The notes below the pieces were generated by a model, which made no database searches, was not told where the DNA came from, and saw nothing but the letters and a program-made list of their open reading frames with translations. From Halopseudomonas maritima (lineage in GTDB: Bacteria > Pseudomonadota > Gammaproteobacteria > Pseudomonadales > Pseudomonadaceae), in the NCBI RefSeq assembly GCF_021545785.1, contig NZ_CP079801.1, positions 2,480,001 through 2,544,000 of the forward strand: DNA of 64,000 nt, given 5' to 3'. Shown one piece after another: positions 47,868-55,941 of the stretch. The translations under genes and the position numbers were made by a program. Numbering within the stretch: the first letter of the stretch is position 1; every line of letters begins with the position of its first letter.

Positions 47868-50381
47868 ATGGCGGAAGTGACGGTCAAACAATTGGCTGAT
47901 GAGGTAGGTACTCCGGTAGAGCGCCTGCTGCAACAGATGCAGGAAGCGGGCTTGTCGCAGACTGGCCCTACACAGGCAGTCAGTGATGATGAAAAGCAGG
48001 CGCTGCTGGCGTATCTGAAGAACGCCCATGGTGATTCCGGCTCCGAGCCGCGCAAGATCACCCTCAAGCGCAAGACGGTCAGCACCCTGAAGGTTGCTGG
48101 CAGCAAAACCGTCAATGTCGAGGTGCGCAAGAAGCGCACTTACGTCAAGCGCGAGCCGGCGGACCTGGAAGCCGAGCGTCAGCGCGAGCTGGAGCAGCTG
48201 CGTGCCGCAGAAGAAGCGCGTCAGCAGGCTGCCGAAGCAGAAGCCAAGCGCAAGGCTGAGGAAGCTGCGCAGCGTGAGGCCGAAGCCGCTGAAGCGGAAG
48301 CCAAGCGCCAGGCTGACGCTGCGGCTGTTGCCGCGGCCAAGCAGGCTGAAGCAGCCGTTGCCGCAGCTGCTCCGGCGACTGCCGAGGCTGCTCCGGCACC
48401 TGCAGCCGTTGAGCACCACAAGAAGAAGGACGAAGCGCGTCGCAAGTCCCGTGACGAAGAAGACGAGCGCAGCCGCAAGCGTGCCGGTGGCCACACTGGC
48501 AACAAGGCTCGTCACGCGCCGCGCATCTCCGTTGACGACGAGGGCGATAATCGCCGTCGCGGCGGTGGCGGTAAGCTGAAGGCCAAGAAACGCAATCAAC
48601 ATGGCTTCGAGAAGCCCTCTGGCCCGATCGTGCGTGAAGTGGTGATTGGTGAAACCATCACGGTTGCCGAGCTGGCGCAGAAGATGTCGGTCAAGGCGGC
48701 CGAGGTCATCAAGTACATGTTCAAGAACGGCACCATGGTTACCATCAACCAGGTGCTGGATCAGGATACGGCTGCGATTGTTGCCGAAGACATGGGCCAC
48801 AAGGTCAAGCAGGTTCGCGAGAGCGACCTGGAAGACAAGCTGGTCGAGTCCATGCACCACGAAGGTGAAGAGCTGAGCCGCGCACCGGTTGTTACCGTTA
48901 TGGGTCACGTTGACCACGGTAAGACCTCGCTGCTCGACTACATTCGCCGTGCCAAGGTGGCTTCCGGTGAGGCAGGTGGTATTACCCAGCACATTGGTGC
49001 CTACCACGTCGAAACCGATCGCGGCATGGTCACCTTCCTGGATACCCCCGGCCACGCGGCCTTTACCGCCATGCGTGCCCGTGGTGCCAAGGCAACCGAT
49101 ATCGTGATTCTGGTGGTTGCTGCCGACGATGGTGTGATGCCGCAAACCGAAGAGGCTATCCAGCACGCCAAGGCGGCCGGTGTGCCGGTCGTGGTTGCGA
49201 TCAACAAGATCGATAAGGAAGAAGCTGATCCGGACCGTATCAAGAACGATCTGGCAGCCCGTGACGTGATTCCGGAAGAGTGGGGCGGCGACACCATGTT
49301 CGTGCCCGTCTCGGCCAAGGCCGGTACCGGTATCGAAGAACTGCTCGAAGCGGTTCTGCTGCAGGCTGAAGTCCTTGAACTCAAGGCGCAGCCGTCTGCT
49401 CCGGGTCGCGGTGTGGTGGTTGAGTCTCGTCTGGACAAGGGCCGCGGCCCCGTCGCTACTGTGCTGGTACAGAACGGTACCCTGCGTCAGGGTGACGTTG
49501 TGCTGGCTGGTGTCAACTACGGCCGTGTGCGCGCCATGCTGGATGAGAACGGTCAGCCGATCAAAGAAGCAGGCCCGTCCATTCCGGTCGAGATCCTTGG
49601 CCTGGACGGCACGCCTGACGCCGGTGACGAGCTGAATGTCGTTGCTGACGAGAAGAAGGCCCGTGAAGTGGCGCTGTTCCGTCAGGGCAAGTTCCGCGAG
49701 ATCAAGCTGGCCCGTCAGCAGTCCGCCAAGCTGGAAAACATGTTCGAGAACATGGGCCAGGACGAGAAGAAGACCCTCAACATCGTTATCAAGGCCGACG
49801 TGCGCGGCTCTCTGGAAGCGCTGCAGGGCTCGCTGTCCGAGCTGGGCAACGACGAAGTGCAGGTCAAGATCGTCTCCGGCGGCGTGGGTGGTATCACCGA
49901 GACTGACGCCAACCTGGCGCTGGCTTCCAACGCTGTGGTCTTCGGCTTCAACGTCCGTGCTGACGCGGCTGCTCGCAAGATTATCGAGACTGAAGGTCTG
50001 GACCTGCGCTACTACAGCGTCATCTACGAAATCATTGATGATGTGAAGAAGGCCCTGTCCGGCATGCTCGGCAGCGACGTTCGCGAGCAGATCTTGGGTG
50101 TTGCCGAAGTGCGTGACGTGTTCCGTTCGCCGAAGTTCGGCGCGGTGGCCGGCTGTATGGTCATCGAAGGTACTGTGCACCGCAACCGCCCGATTCGCGT
50201 ACTGCGCGAAGACGTTGTTATCTACGAAGGCGAGCTGGAGTCCCTGCGCCGCTTCAAGGACGACGTTGGCGAAGTCCGTAACGGTATGGAGTGTGGTATC
50301 GGCGTCAAGAACTACAACGACGTACGTGCCGGCGACCGTATCGAGGTCTTCGAGCGTGTTCAGGTACAGCGCAGTCTGTAA
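47868..50381 (+). CDS. infB: translation initiation factor IF-2
   Basis: 837 residues. An N-terminal IF2_N domain (VTVKQLADEVGTPVERLLQQMQ) and a long Ala/Glu/Lys-rich charged linker (about 95-250) precede a second IF2_N copy and the G domain. GTPase motifs are GHVDHGKTS, DTPGHAAF and NKID. Domains II-IV complete the factor, which brings fMet-tRNA to the 30S subunit. The linker is shorter than in some relatives. A stem-loop follows before rbfA. An internal start giving a shorter IF-2 form is possible but not obvious. Confidence 0.98.
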   Translation: MAEVTVKQLADEVGTPVERLLQQMQEAGLSQTGPTQAVSDDEKQALLAYLKNAHGDSGSEPRKITLKRKTVSTLKVAGSKTVNVEVRKKRTYVKREPADLEAERQRELEQLRAAEEARQQAAEAEAKRKAEEAAQREAEAAEAEAKRQADAAAVAAAKQAEAAVAAAAPATAEAAPAPAAVEHHKKKDEARRKSRDEEDERSRKRAGGHTGNKARHAPRISVDDEGDNRRRGGGGKLKAKKRNQHGFEKPSGPIVREVVIGETITVAELAQKMSVKAAEVIKYMFKNGTMVTINQVLDQDTAAIVAEDMGHKVKQVRESDLEDKLVESMHHEGEELSRAPVVTVMGHVDHGKTSLLDYIRRAKVASGEAGGITQHIGAYHVETDRGMVTFLDTPGHAAFTAMRARGAKATDIVILVVAADDGVMPQTEEAIQHAKAAGVPVVVAINKIDKEEADPDRIKNDLAARDVIPEEWGGDTMFVPVSAKAGTGIEELLEAVLLQAEVLELKAQPSAPGRGVVVESRLDKGRGPVATVLVQNGTLRQGDVVLAGVNYGRVRAMLDENGQPIKEAGPSIPVEILGLDGTPDAGDELNVVADEKKAREVALFRQGKFREIKLARQQSAKLENMFENMGQDEKKTLNIVIKADVRGSLEALQGSLSELGNDEVQVKIVSGGVGGITETDANLALASNAVVFGFNVRADAAARKIIETEGLDLRYYSVIYEIIDDVKKALSGMLGSDVREQILGVAEVRDVFRSPKFGAVAGCMVIEGTVHRNRPIRVLREDVVIYEGELESLRRFKDDVGEVRNGMECGIGVKNYNDVRAGDRIEVFERVQVQRSL

Positions 50382-50423
50382 TGTGACAGCGGAAGCCCAC
50401 CCGGGCTCCGCCTGATATATGCG

Positions 50424-50458
50424 ACAAACTCCGGTCTGCCTGGCAGCCCGGAGTTTGT
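50424..50458 (+). other. stem-loop between infB and rbfA
   Basis: The perfect 11-bp stem ACAAACTCCGG / CCGGAGTTTGT with a 13-nt loop ends 17 bp before the rbfA start. It has no T-tract. It may be a processing site, or may reduce rbfA translation by masking the area just upstream of its weak ribosome site. Confidence 0.7.
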
Positions 50459-50475
50459 TGCTTGAGATGGTTACT

Positions 50476-50862
50476 ATGGCAAAAGAATACAGTCGTACCC
50501 AGCGGGTGGCAGATCAGATGCAGCGCGAACTGGCGCAGCTGATCCAGCGTGAGGTGCGTGACCCGCGTTTGGGCATGGTTACCGTGACGGCGGTTGAAGT
50601 CAGTCGCGACATGTCCCATGCCAAGGTGTTTATCACCTTGATGAACCGCGATAGCGCGGAAGACATCGCGCTCAATCTGGATATCCTCAAGGACGCGTCG
50701 GGCTACCTGCGCATGCTGCTGGGCCGTACCATGAAGTTGCGGACCATTCCGAGCCTGCACTTTCAGTACGACGAGAGCATTCGCCGCGGTGCGCACCTGT
50801 CCTCGTTGATCGAGCGCGCGGTAGCGGAAGATCGCCAGCACGGCGACGGCGACAAGGAGTAA
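50476..50862 (+). CDS. rbfA: ribosome-binding factor A
   Basis: 128 residues from ATG 50476 (MAKEYSRTQRVADQMQREL). The KH-like fold includes VTVTAVEVSRDMSHAKVFITLM and LRTIPSLHFQYDESIRRGAHLSSLIERAV. It binds the 30S subunit during maturation and cold adaptation. The reading from 50419 passes through the stem-loop and is not the real start. truB begins 3 bp after the stop. Confidence 0.96.
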   Translation: MAKEYSRTQRVADQMQRELAQLIQREVRDPRLGMVTVTAVEVSRDMSHAKVFITLMNRDSAEDIALNLDILKDASGYLRMLLGRTMKLRTIPSLHFQYDESIRRGAHLSSLIERAVAEDRQHGDGDKE

Positions 50863-50865
50863 CGG

Positions 50866-51786
50866 GTGGCCGGAGCGAAGAGCAAGCGCCGTGCGATTGA
50901 CGGCATCCTGATTTTCGACAAGCCCCTGGGCATGAGCTCCAACGCGGCCCTGCAAAAGGTGCGCTGGTTGTTCAATGCCGCCAAAGGTGGGCACACCGGT
51001 AGTCTTGACCCCCTGGCCACCGGCGTGCTGCCGCTGTGCCTGGGCGAGGCAACCAAGTTCTCCCAATACCTGCTCGATGCCGACAAGGCCTACATCACCG
51101 AAGCGCGCCTGGGTATGACCACGGCGACCGGTGATGCCGAGGGCGACGTGCTGGAGATGAAGCCGGTCAGCGTGACGCTAGCCGACGTCGAGGCGCTGTT
51201 GCCGCGCTTTACCGGCGAGATCGAGCAGGTGCCGCCGATGTACTCGGCGCTCAAGCACGAAGGTCAGCCGCTGTACAAGCTGGCCCGTGCCGGTGAAACC
51301 ATCGAGCGCAAGGCACGTACCATCACCATCAGCGATCTGAAGGTGCTTGGGCTTGAAGGCGATCGCCTGCAGCTGGAAGTGCATTGCAGCAAAGGCACCT
51401 ATATTCGCAGCCTGGTTGAGGATATCGGCGCAGCGCTGGGCTGCGGCGCCCACGTTGCGGCGCTGCGCCGCATCAAGGCCGGGCCCTTTGATCTGACCCA
51501 ATCGGTTACCCTTGAAGCCCTGGAGACGTTGCACGCCGAGGGCGGCGCCGAAGCGCTGGATCACCTGCTGCTGCCGATGGACAGCGGGCTGGAAGACTGG
51601 CCGGTGCTGGATCTTACCGAGCAGACTGCCTACTACCTGAATCACGGCCAGGCCGTACGGGTGCCGGGCAGTCCGGCCTTTGGCAAGGTGCGTTTGCGCG
51701 ATGCCAGCGGCCGTTTTCTGGGTATTGGCGAGATGACGGATGATGCACGCGTGGCACCGAAGCGCCTGCTGCGTTTCGAGCCCTGA
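50866..51786 (+). CDS. truB: tRNA pseudouridine(55) synthase TruB
   Basis: 306 residues from GTG 50866. ILIFDKPLGMSSNAALQ is motif I and GGHTGSLDPLATGVLPLCLGEATKF holds the catalytic Asp (about 47). The C-terminal PUA-like part includes VRVPGSPAFGKVRLRD. It makes pseudouridine 55 in the T-loop of tRNAs. It is coupled closely to rbfA; rpsO follows after a 192-bp gap with its own control region. Confidence 0.97.
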   Translation: MAGAKSKRRAIDGILIFDKPLGMSSNAALQKVRWLFNAAKGGHTGSLDPLATGVLPLCLGEATKFSQYLLDADKAYITEARLGMTTATGDAEGDVLEMKPVSVTLADVEALLPRFTGEIEQVPPMYSALKHEGQPLYKLARAGETIERKARTITISDLKVLGLEGDRLQLEVHCSKGTYIRSLVEDIGAALGCGAHVAALRRIKAGPFDLTQSVTLEALETLHAEGGAEALDHLLLPMDSGLEDWPVLDLTEQTAYYLNHGQAVRVPGSPAFGKVRLRDASGRFLGIGEMTDDARVAPKRLLRFEP

Positions 51787-51869
51787 CGAGTGGTCGCCTG
51801 CAGCGCAGGCGACAATGCAGAATTGGGCTGAATCCCCGGTCATTCGGGAGTATGATTCGGCGTTGGAGT

Positions 51870-51887
51870 TGACCCGATAACGGGTCA
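51870..51887 (+). promoter_or_regulatory. stem-loop in the rpsO upstream region
   Basis: TGACCCG / CGGGTCA with an ATAA loop is a perfect 7-bp stem in the truB-rpsO gap. It overlaps a TTGACC hexamer at 51869. It could be an S15 control structure, a processing site or an operator; the sequence does not decide. Confidence 0.4.
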
Positions 51888-51978
51888 CCACGAGGGTGGC
51901 TGTCAACAGGCACGGTCATGCCTCGATTTAAAACACGGGAGAACTGCTCCCGGCCTGTTACCTCAGAGGAAATACGAG

Positions 51979-52248
51979 ATGTCACTGAGTGTTGAAGAAA
52001 AAGCTGCAATCGTTGCCGAGTACAAGCGCGGTGAGGGTGATACCGGTTCTCCGGAAGTCCAGGTAGCTCTGTTGACTGCAAACATCAACAAGCTGCAAGG
52101 CCACTTCAAGGACAACAAGAAGGATCACCACTCCCGTCGTGGTCTGATTCGCATGGTTAACCAGCGCCGCAAGCTGCTGGACTACCTGAAGTCGAAAGAC
52201 CTGTCTCGTTACAGCGCTTTGATCAGCAGTCTGGGTCTGCGTCGCTAA
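51979..52248 (+). CDS. rpsO: 30S ribosomal protein S15
   Basis: 89 residues, the standard length. EYKRGEGDTGSPEVQVALLTANINKLQGHFKDNKKDHHSRRGLIRMVNQRRKLLDYLKSKDLSRYSALISSLGLRR-type sequence covers the whole family, including the 16S rRNA contacts. It organises the platform of the 30S subunit and represses its own mRNA in E. coli. CAGAGGAAA precedes the ATG. pnp follows, the conserved pairing. Confidence 0.98.
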   Translation: MSLSVEEKAAIVAEYKRGEGDTGSPEVQVALLTANINKLQGHFKDNKKDHHSRRGLIRMVNQRRKLLDYLKSKDLSRYSALISSLGLRR

Positions 52249-52266
52249 GACCAGCTCCGTTTGGAC

Positions 52267-52293
52267 ATGGCCGGGTCCGATTCCCGGCCATGC
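52267..52293 (+). other. stem-loop in the pnp leader
   Basis: A perfect 10-bp stem CATGGCCGGG / CCCGGCCATG with a 7-nt loop, 43 bp before the pnp start and 19 bp after rpsO. No T-tract follows. In E. coli a leader hairpin here is cut by RNase III, after which PNPase represses its own mRNA; this structure is the natural counterpart. Confidence 0.7.
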
Positions 52294-52335
52294 CCAGAGT
52301 TTCCCCCAAAGGCAAAAGAAGAGAGAGAAGACACC

Positions 52336-54444
52336 GTGAAACCGGTAATCAAGCAATTCAAGTTAGGCAACAGCACCGTTACCATGGAAACAGGCCGCAT
52401 TGCTCGCCAGGCTTCCGGTGCCGTTCTGGTCAGCATCGACAACGCTGTCAGCGTTCTGGTCACCGTCGTGGCCGCCAAGCAGCCCGAAGCTGGTCGTGAT
52501 TTCTTCCCTCTGTCTGTGCACTACATCGAGAAGACCTACGCCGCTGGCCGTATCCCCGGTGGTTTCTTCAAGCGTGAAGGCCGTCCCTCCGAGAAAGAGA
52601 CCCTGACCTCGCGCCTGATCGACCGTCCGATCCGCCCGCTGTTCGCTGAAGGCTTCATGAACGAAGTGCAGGTTGTCTGCACCGTAGTGTCCACCGACAA
52701 GACCACCGACCCGGACATCGCTGCGATGATCGGTACCTCCGCTGCTCTGGCTATCTCCGGCGTGCCGTTTGGCGGCCCGATTGGCGCAGCCCGTGTTGCC
52801 TTCGACGATCAGCGCGGTTACGTGCTGAATCCGAACTACGAAGAGCTGGCCACCTCCCGTCTGGACATGGTTGTTGCTGGTACCGAAGAAGCGGTACTGA
52901 TGGTTGAGTCCGAGGCACAGGAACTGACCGAAGACCAGATGCTGGGCGCCGTACTGTTTGCTCACATGGAGTTCCAGGGCGCGATCGCTGCCATCAAGGA
53001 ATTCGCTGCCGAAGCTGGCAAGCCGGCTTGGGACTGGCAGGCACCTGCTGAAAACACCGCACTGATCAATGCCATCAAGGGCGAGTTTGGTGCTGGCATC
53101 GCTGACGCCTACACCATCGTCAACAAGCAGGAGCGTTACACTCGCCTGGGCGAGCTGCGTGACCAGGCTGTTGCTGCGCTGTCCGGCGAAGAAGAAGGCA
53201 AGTTCGCTGCCGGTGAAGTCAAAGACGTATTCGGCGAGATCGAATACCGCACCGTTCGCGAGAGCATTGTTAACGGCAACCCGCGTATCGACGGTCGTGA
53301 CACCAAGACTGTCCGCCCGCTGAACATCGAAGTTGGCGTGCTGGACCGCACTCACGGTTCCGCCCTGTTCACCCGTGGTGAAACACAGGCGCTGGTTGTT
53401 ACTACCCTGGGTACTGCCCGTGACTCTCAGCTGCTGGACATGCTGGAAGGCGAGCGCAAAGAGCCCTTCATGTTCCACTACAACTTCCCTCCCTACTCGG
53501 TAGGTGAGTGTGGTCGTATGGGCGGTACTGGCCGTCGCGAAATCGGTCACGGCCGTCTTGCCCGTCGCGGTGTGCAGGCTGTTATGCCCGACATGGAGCA
53601 GTTCCCTTACTCCATCCGCGTGGTGTCTGAAATCACCGAATCCAACGGTTCCAGCTCCATGGCTTCGGTCTGCGGCGCCTCTCTGGCGCTGATGGATGCT
53701 GGTGTACCGCTGAAGGCACCGGTTGCCGGTATCGCCATGGGTCTGGTTAAAGAAGGCGAGAAATTCGCCGTACTGACCGACATCCTGGGTGACGAAGATC
53801 ACCTGGGCGACATGGACTTCAAGGTTGCCGGTACCGAGAAGGGTGTTACTGCACTGCAGATGGACATCAAGATCAACGGCATCACCGAAGAGATCATGGA
53901 AATCGCTCTGGGTCAGGCGCACGAAGCGCGTCTGCACATCCTCAAGCAGATGAACGAAGTGCTGCCTGAGTCGCGCAAGGAAATCTCTTCCAATGCGCCG
54001 ACCATGCTGAGCATGAAGATCGACCCCGAGAAGATCCGCGACGTGATCGGCAAGGGCGGCGCGACCATCCGTGGCATCTGCGACGAGACTGGCGCGTCCA
54101 TCGACATCACCGACGACGGCATGGTCAAGATCTTCGCTGCCAGCAAAGATGCCGCCAACGCTGCCAAGGCGCGCGTTGACGCTATCACTGCAGAGGCGGA
54201 GATCGGCAAGGTCTACACCGGTAAGGTCGAGCGTATTGTCGACTTCGGTGCCTTCGTCAACATCCTGCCGGGCAAGGACGGTCTGGTGCACATCTCGCAG
54301 ATCGCCAACGAGCGCATCGAGAAAGTGACCGACGTGCTGCAGGAAGGTCAGGAAGTGAAGGTGCTGGTGCTGGACGTGGATAACCGCGGCCGTATCAAGC
54401 TGTCCATGAAGGACGTTGAAGCTGCCGAGACCAGCGGGGTTTGA
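52336..54444 (+). CDS. pnp: polyribonucleotide nucleotidyltransferase (PNPase)
   Basis: 702 residues from GTG 52336 (MKPVIKQFKLGNSTVTMETG), with AGAGAAG upstream; the ATG at 52261 lies before the leader hairpin and is rejected. Two RNase PH domains flank a helical domain, with MFHYNFPPYSVGECGRMG in the second. A KH domain (IRDVIGKGGATIRGI) and an S1 domain (GKVERIVDFGAFVNILPGKDGLVHISQI) close the protein. It degrades RNA phosphorolytically in the degradosome. Its terminator has been split by the IS downstream. Confidence 0.98.
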   Translation: MKPVIKQFKLGNSTVTMETGRIARQASGAVLVSIDNAVSVLVTVVAAKQPEAGRDFFPLSVHYIEKTYAAGRIPGGFFKREGRPSEKETLTSRLIDRPIRPLFAEGFMNEVQVVCTVVSTDKTTDPDIAAMIGTSAALAISGVPFGGPIGAARVAFDDQRGYVLNPNYEELATSRLDMVVAGTEEAVLMVESEAQELTEDQMLGAVLFAHMEFQGAIAAIKEFAAEAGKPAWDWQAPAENTALINAIKGEFGAGIADAYTIVNKQERYTRLGELRDQAVAALSGEEEGKFAAGEVKDVFGEIEYRTVRESIVNGNPRIDGRDTKTVRPLNIEVGVLDRTHGSALFTRGETQALVVTTLGTARDSQLLDMLEGERKEPFMFHYNFPPYSVGECGRMGGTGRREIGHGRLARRGVQAVMPDMEQFPYSIRVVSEITESNGSSSMASVCGASLALMDAGVPLKAPVAGIAMGLVKEGEKFAVLTDILGDEDHLGDMDFKVAGTEKGVTALQMDIKINGITEEIMEIALGQAHEARLHILKQMNEVLPESRKEISSNAPTMLSMKIDPEKIRDVIGKGGATIRGICDETGASIDITDDGMVKIFAASKDAANAAKARVDAITAEAEIGKVYTGKVERIVDFGAFVNILPGKDGLVHISQIANERIEKVTDVLQEGQEVKVLVLDVDNRGRIKLSMKDVEAAETSGV

Positions 54445-54481
54445 TATCCCGCTGTGCAGGCATAGAAAACCCGCCAAACGG

Positions 54482-54502
54482 CGTAATGCTGTTCACTTAA
54501 GC
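54482..54502. repeat. left terminal inverted repeat of the IS
   Basis: CGTAATGCTGTTCACTTAAG plus C; exact reverse complement of 55888-55908. Confidence 0.93.
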
Positions 54503-54528
54503 ATTTGAGTCCATGGCGGGGTTTCTAG

Positions 54529-54565
54529 AAAATCCGATATCAGTCCTCTGGTATCGGATTTTTTT
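54529..54565 (+). terminator. insulating hairpin at the transposase start
   Basis: AAAATCCGATA (54529-54539) pairs perfectly with TATCGGATTTT (54552-54562) around a 12-nt loop and runs into T7 ending at 54565. The ATG begins at the very next base. Transcription entering from pnp would terminate here, and any read-through RNA would have the only GGA near the start inside the stem. The A4 run on the other side lets it act in reverse too. Confidence 0.85.
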
Positions 54566-55897
54566 ATGCCCATTCAGCAGCAATTGCTCGACCTCGGCGA
54601 GCTCTTCAACTTCTCTGACCTCAGCACCTTCACTCAGAACATCCCTGTTGAATGGGTTGCGAGCGCGCTCAATTTATCGGCGCAAGCCACCATCAGGCGT
54701 CGGCGCCTACCCAGTGACCAAGTACTTTGGCTGGTGCTGGGTATGGCCCTGTTTCGCGACGAGCCAGTGCATGAGGTTGCTAGGCGACTGAACATTTGCG
54801 CCCAAGGTTTGGCCTCTGATCAGTTGCTGGCTCGAAGCGGCGTAACTGAAGCACGTAAGCGCTTGGGGGCAGATCCGGTTGAGCACCTGTTCCGCCAGAC
54901 CGCCAAGCAATGGGGATGCGAGCGATACGAAGGCGATGACTGGAAAGGGTTGCAGGTATTCGCGGTGGATGGCGCACTGCTGCGAACCCCCGACTCGCCC
55001 GAGTTGAGGGAGCACTTTGGCTCTGGCAACACAGGTACTGAACGCCAAACGCCTTTTCCGATGCTACGGCTCGTTGCCTTGATGAACGTACGCTCACACG
55101 TGATCCTGGATGCCCAACTCAGCCCGTATCGCGGCAGCGAAATGCGCTTGGCCGAGACCTTCCTGAGTCAGATTCCGGACAACTCAGTCACATTGTTCGA
55201 TAAAGGCTTCTGGGGCGCTGATCTGCTGCTAAGCGTGGTGGATGGAGGCAACAATCGGCATTGGCTGACGCCAGCCCGCAAGAACGTCGTGATGGAGGAA
55301 GTCGAGCGTTATAGCGAATACGATCGCCGTGTTCGGATGAAAGTCTCACCTCAGGCCCGCAAGCGGAACCCTAGTCTACCTACGCATTGGGAGGTACGAG
55401 AGGTCAGCTATAAAAGCCATGGGAACATCAGGTCACTGCTCACCTCGTTGCCAGTCGAGGGCTACAGCGCAAAGGCCGTCGCTGAGCTGTACTTGGAGCG
55501 CTGGGAGATTGAACTCGGCTTTCGCGACATCAAAAGCTCGATGCAGCAGAACGCGGTAACACTGCGAAGCAAGAAGGTTGAGCTGGTTTACCAGGAGGTC
55601 TGGGGGCTGTTGCTGGCATACAACATCATTCGGCGAGAGGCTAGTCAAGCGGCTGTGGCCTTTGGTCGAGCACCCTCGGACATACGCTTCAAACCGGCCT
55701 GTCAGTACATCGCCGTCCAGCTCATCGTCATGGCTGCAGCGAATCCGGTATCGGCAACAGGTAGAAGGCTATCGGAGCTGCGCGGCGGGGTCGGAGGGTT
55801 ATTTTTGGATCACCGCCCAAGGCCAGCAAGACCAAGGACGGTGAAGATTTCCAAAACCCGCTACCCGGTAAATCGCAAGGCTGCTCCGCTTAAGTGA
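54566..55897 (+). CDS. IS4-family transposase
   Basis: 443 residues. The N-terminal IS4 domain (ELFNFSDLSTFTQNIPVEW) precedes a DDE transposase domain. The first Asp is in FAVDGALLRTPDS, the second in TLFDKGFWGADLL, and the Glu lies in the IS4 signature Y-x2-R-x3-E-x6-K, seen as YLERWEIELGFRDIK. All catalytic residues are present and the frame is open, so it looks active. The stop falls inside the right inverted repeat. Translation appears restrained by the hairpin just upstream. Confidence 0.93.
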   Translation: MPIQQQLLDLGELFNFSDLSTFTQNIPVEWVASALNLSAQATIRRRRLPSDQVLWLVLGMALFRDEPVHEVARRLNICAQGLASDQLLARSGVTEARKRLGADPVEHLFRQTAKQWGCERYEGDDWKGLQVFAVDGALLRTPDSPELREHFGSGNTGTERQTPFPMLRLVALMNVRSHVILDAQLSPYRGSEMRLAETFLSQIPDNSVTLFDKGFWGADLLLSVVDGGNNRHWLTPARKNVVMEEVERYSEYDRRVRMKVSPQARKRNPSLPTHWEVREVSYKSHGNIRSLLTSLPVEGYSAKAVAELYLERWEIELGFRDIKSSMQQNAVTLRSKKVELVYQEVWGLLLAYNIIRREASQAAVAFGRAPSDIRFKPACQYIAVQLIVMAAANPVSATGRRLSELRGGVGGLFLDHRPRPARPRTVKISKTRYPVNRKAAPLK

Positions 55898-55908
55898 ACA
55901 GCATTACG
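55888..55908. repeat. right terminal inverted repeat of the IS
   Basis: GCTTAAGTGAACAGCATTAC plus G; exact reverse complement of 54482-54502. It overlaps the last codons of the transposase. Confidence 0.93.
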
Positions 55909-55941
55909 GCTTAGGCCGGGTTTTTTTATGTCCGTGACGGG

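Larger units (their letters stand above)
54482..55908 (+). mobile_element. IS4-family insertion sequence, apparently intact
   Basis: Perfect 21-bp terminal inverted repeats (54482-54502 and 55888-55908; CGTAATGCTGTTCACTTAAG then C) enclose a full transposase gene. The size, about 1.43 kb, matches IS4-type elements. An imperfect extension of the repeat outward to about 54474 and 55915 is possible (CCAAACGG against CCTAAGC). ACGGC occurs at both borders (54478-54482, 55906-55910) but overlaps the repeats, so no clean target duplication can be claimed. Base composition is lower in GC than pnp, as expected for an incoming element. Confidence 0.9.
54471..55927. terminator. pnp/HAD shared terminator, split by IS insertion
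   Basis: Left of the IS is AAAACCCGCC (about 54466-54475); right of it is GGCCGGGTTTTTTT (about 55914-55927). Joined, these pair as the two arms of an intrinsic terminator with A- and T-tracts for both directions. The insertion has moved the arms about 1.4 kb apart, so it can no longer form in the usual way. Confidence 0.65.

Noticed and set aside
46212..50180. 1322-codon open frame antisense to nusA and infB
   Set aside because: It spans two essential genes and their gap, with His/Arg-rich low-information sequence; a shadow.
52363..54477. 704-codon open frame antisense to pnp
   Set aside because: Codon-bias shadow of pnp.
54478..55910. ACGGC as target-site duplication of the IS
   Set aside because: Only 5 bp, shorter than usual for IS4-type elements, and it overlaps the perfect inverted repeats; not safe to claim.
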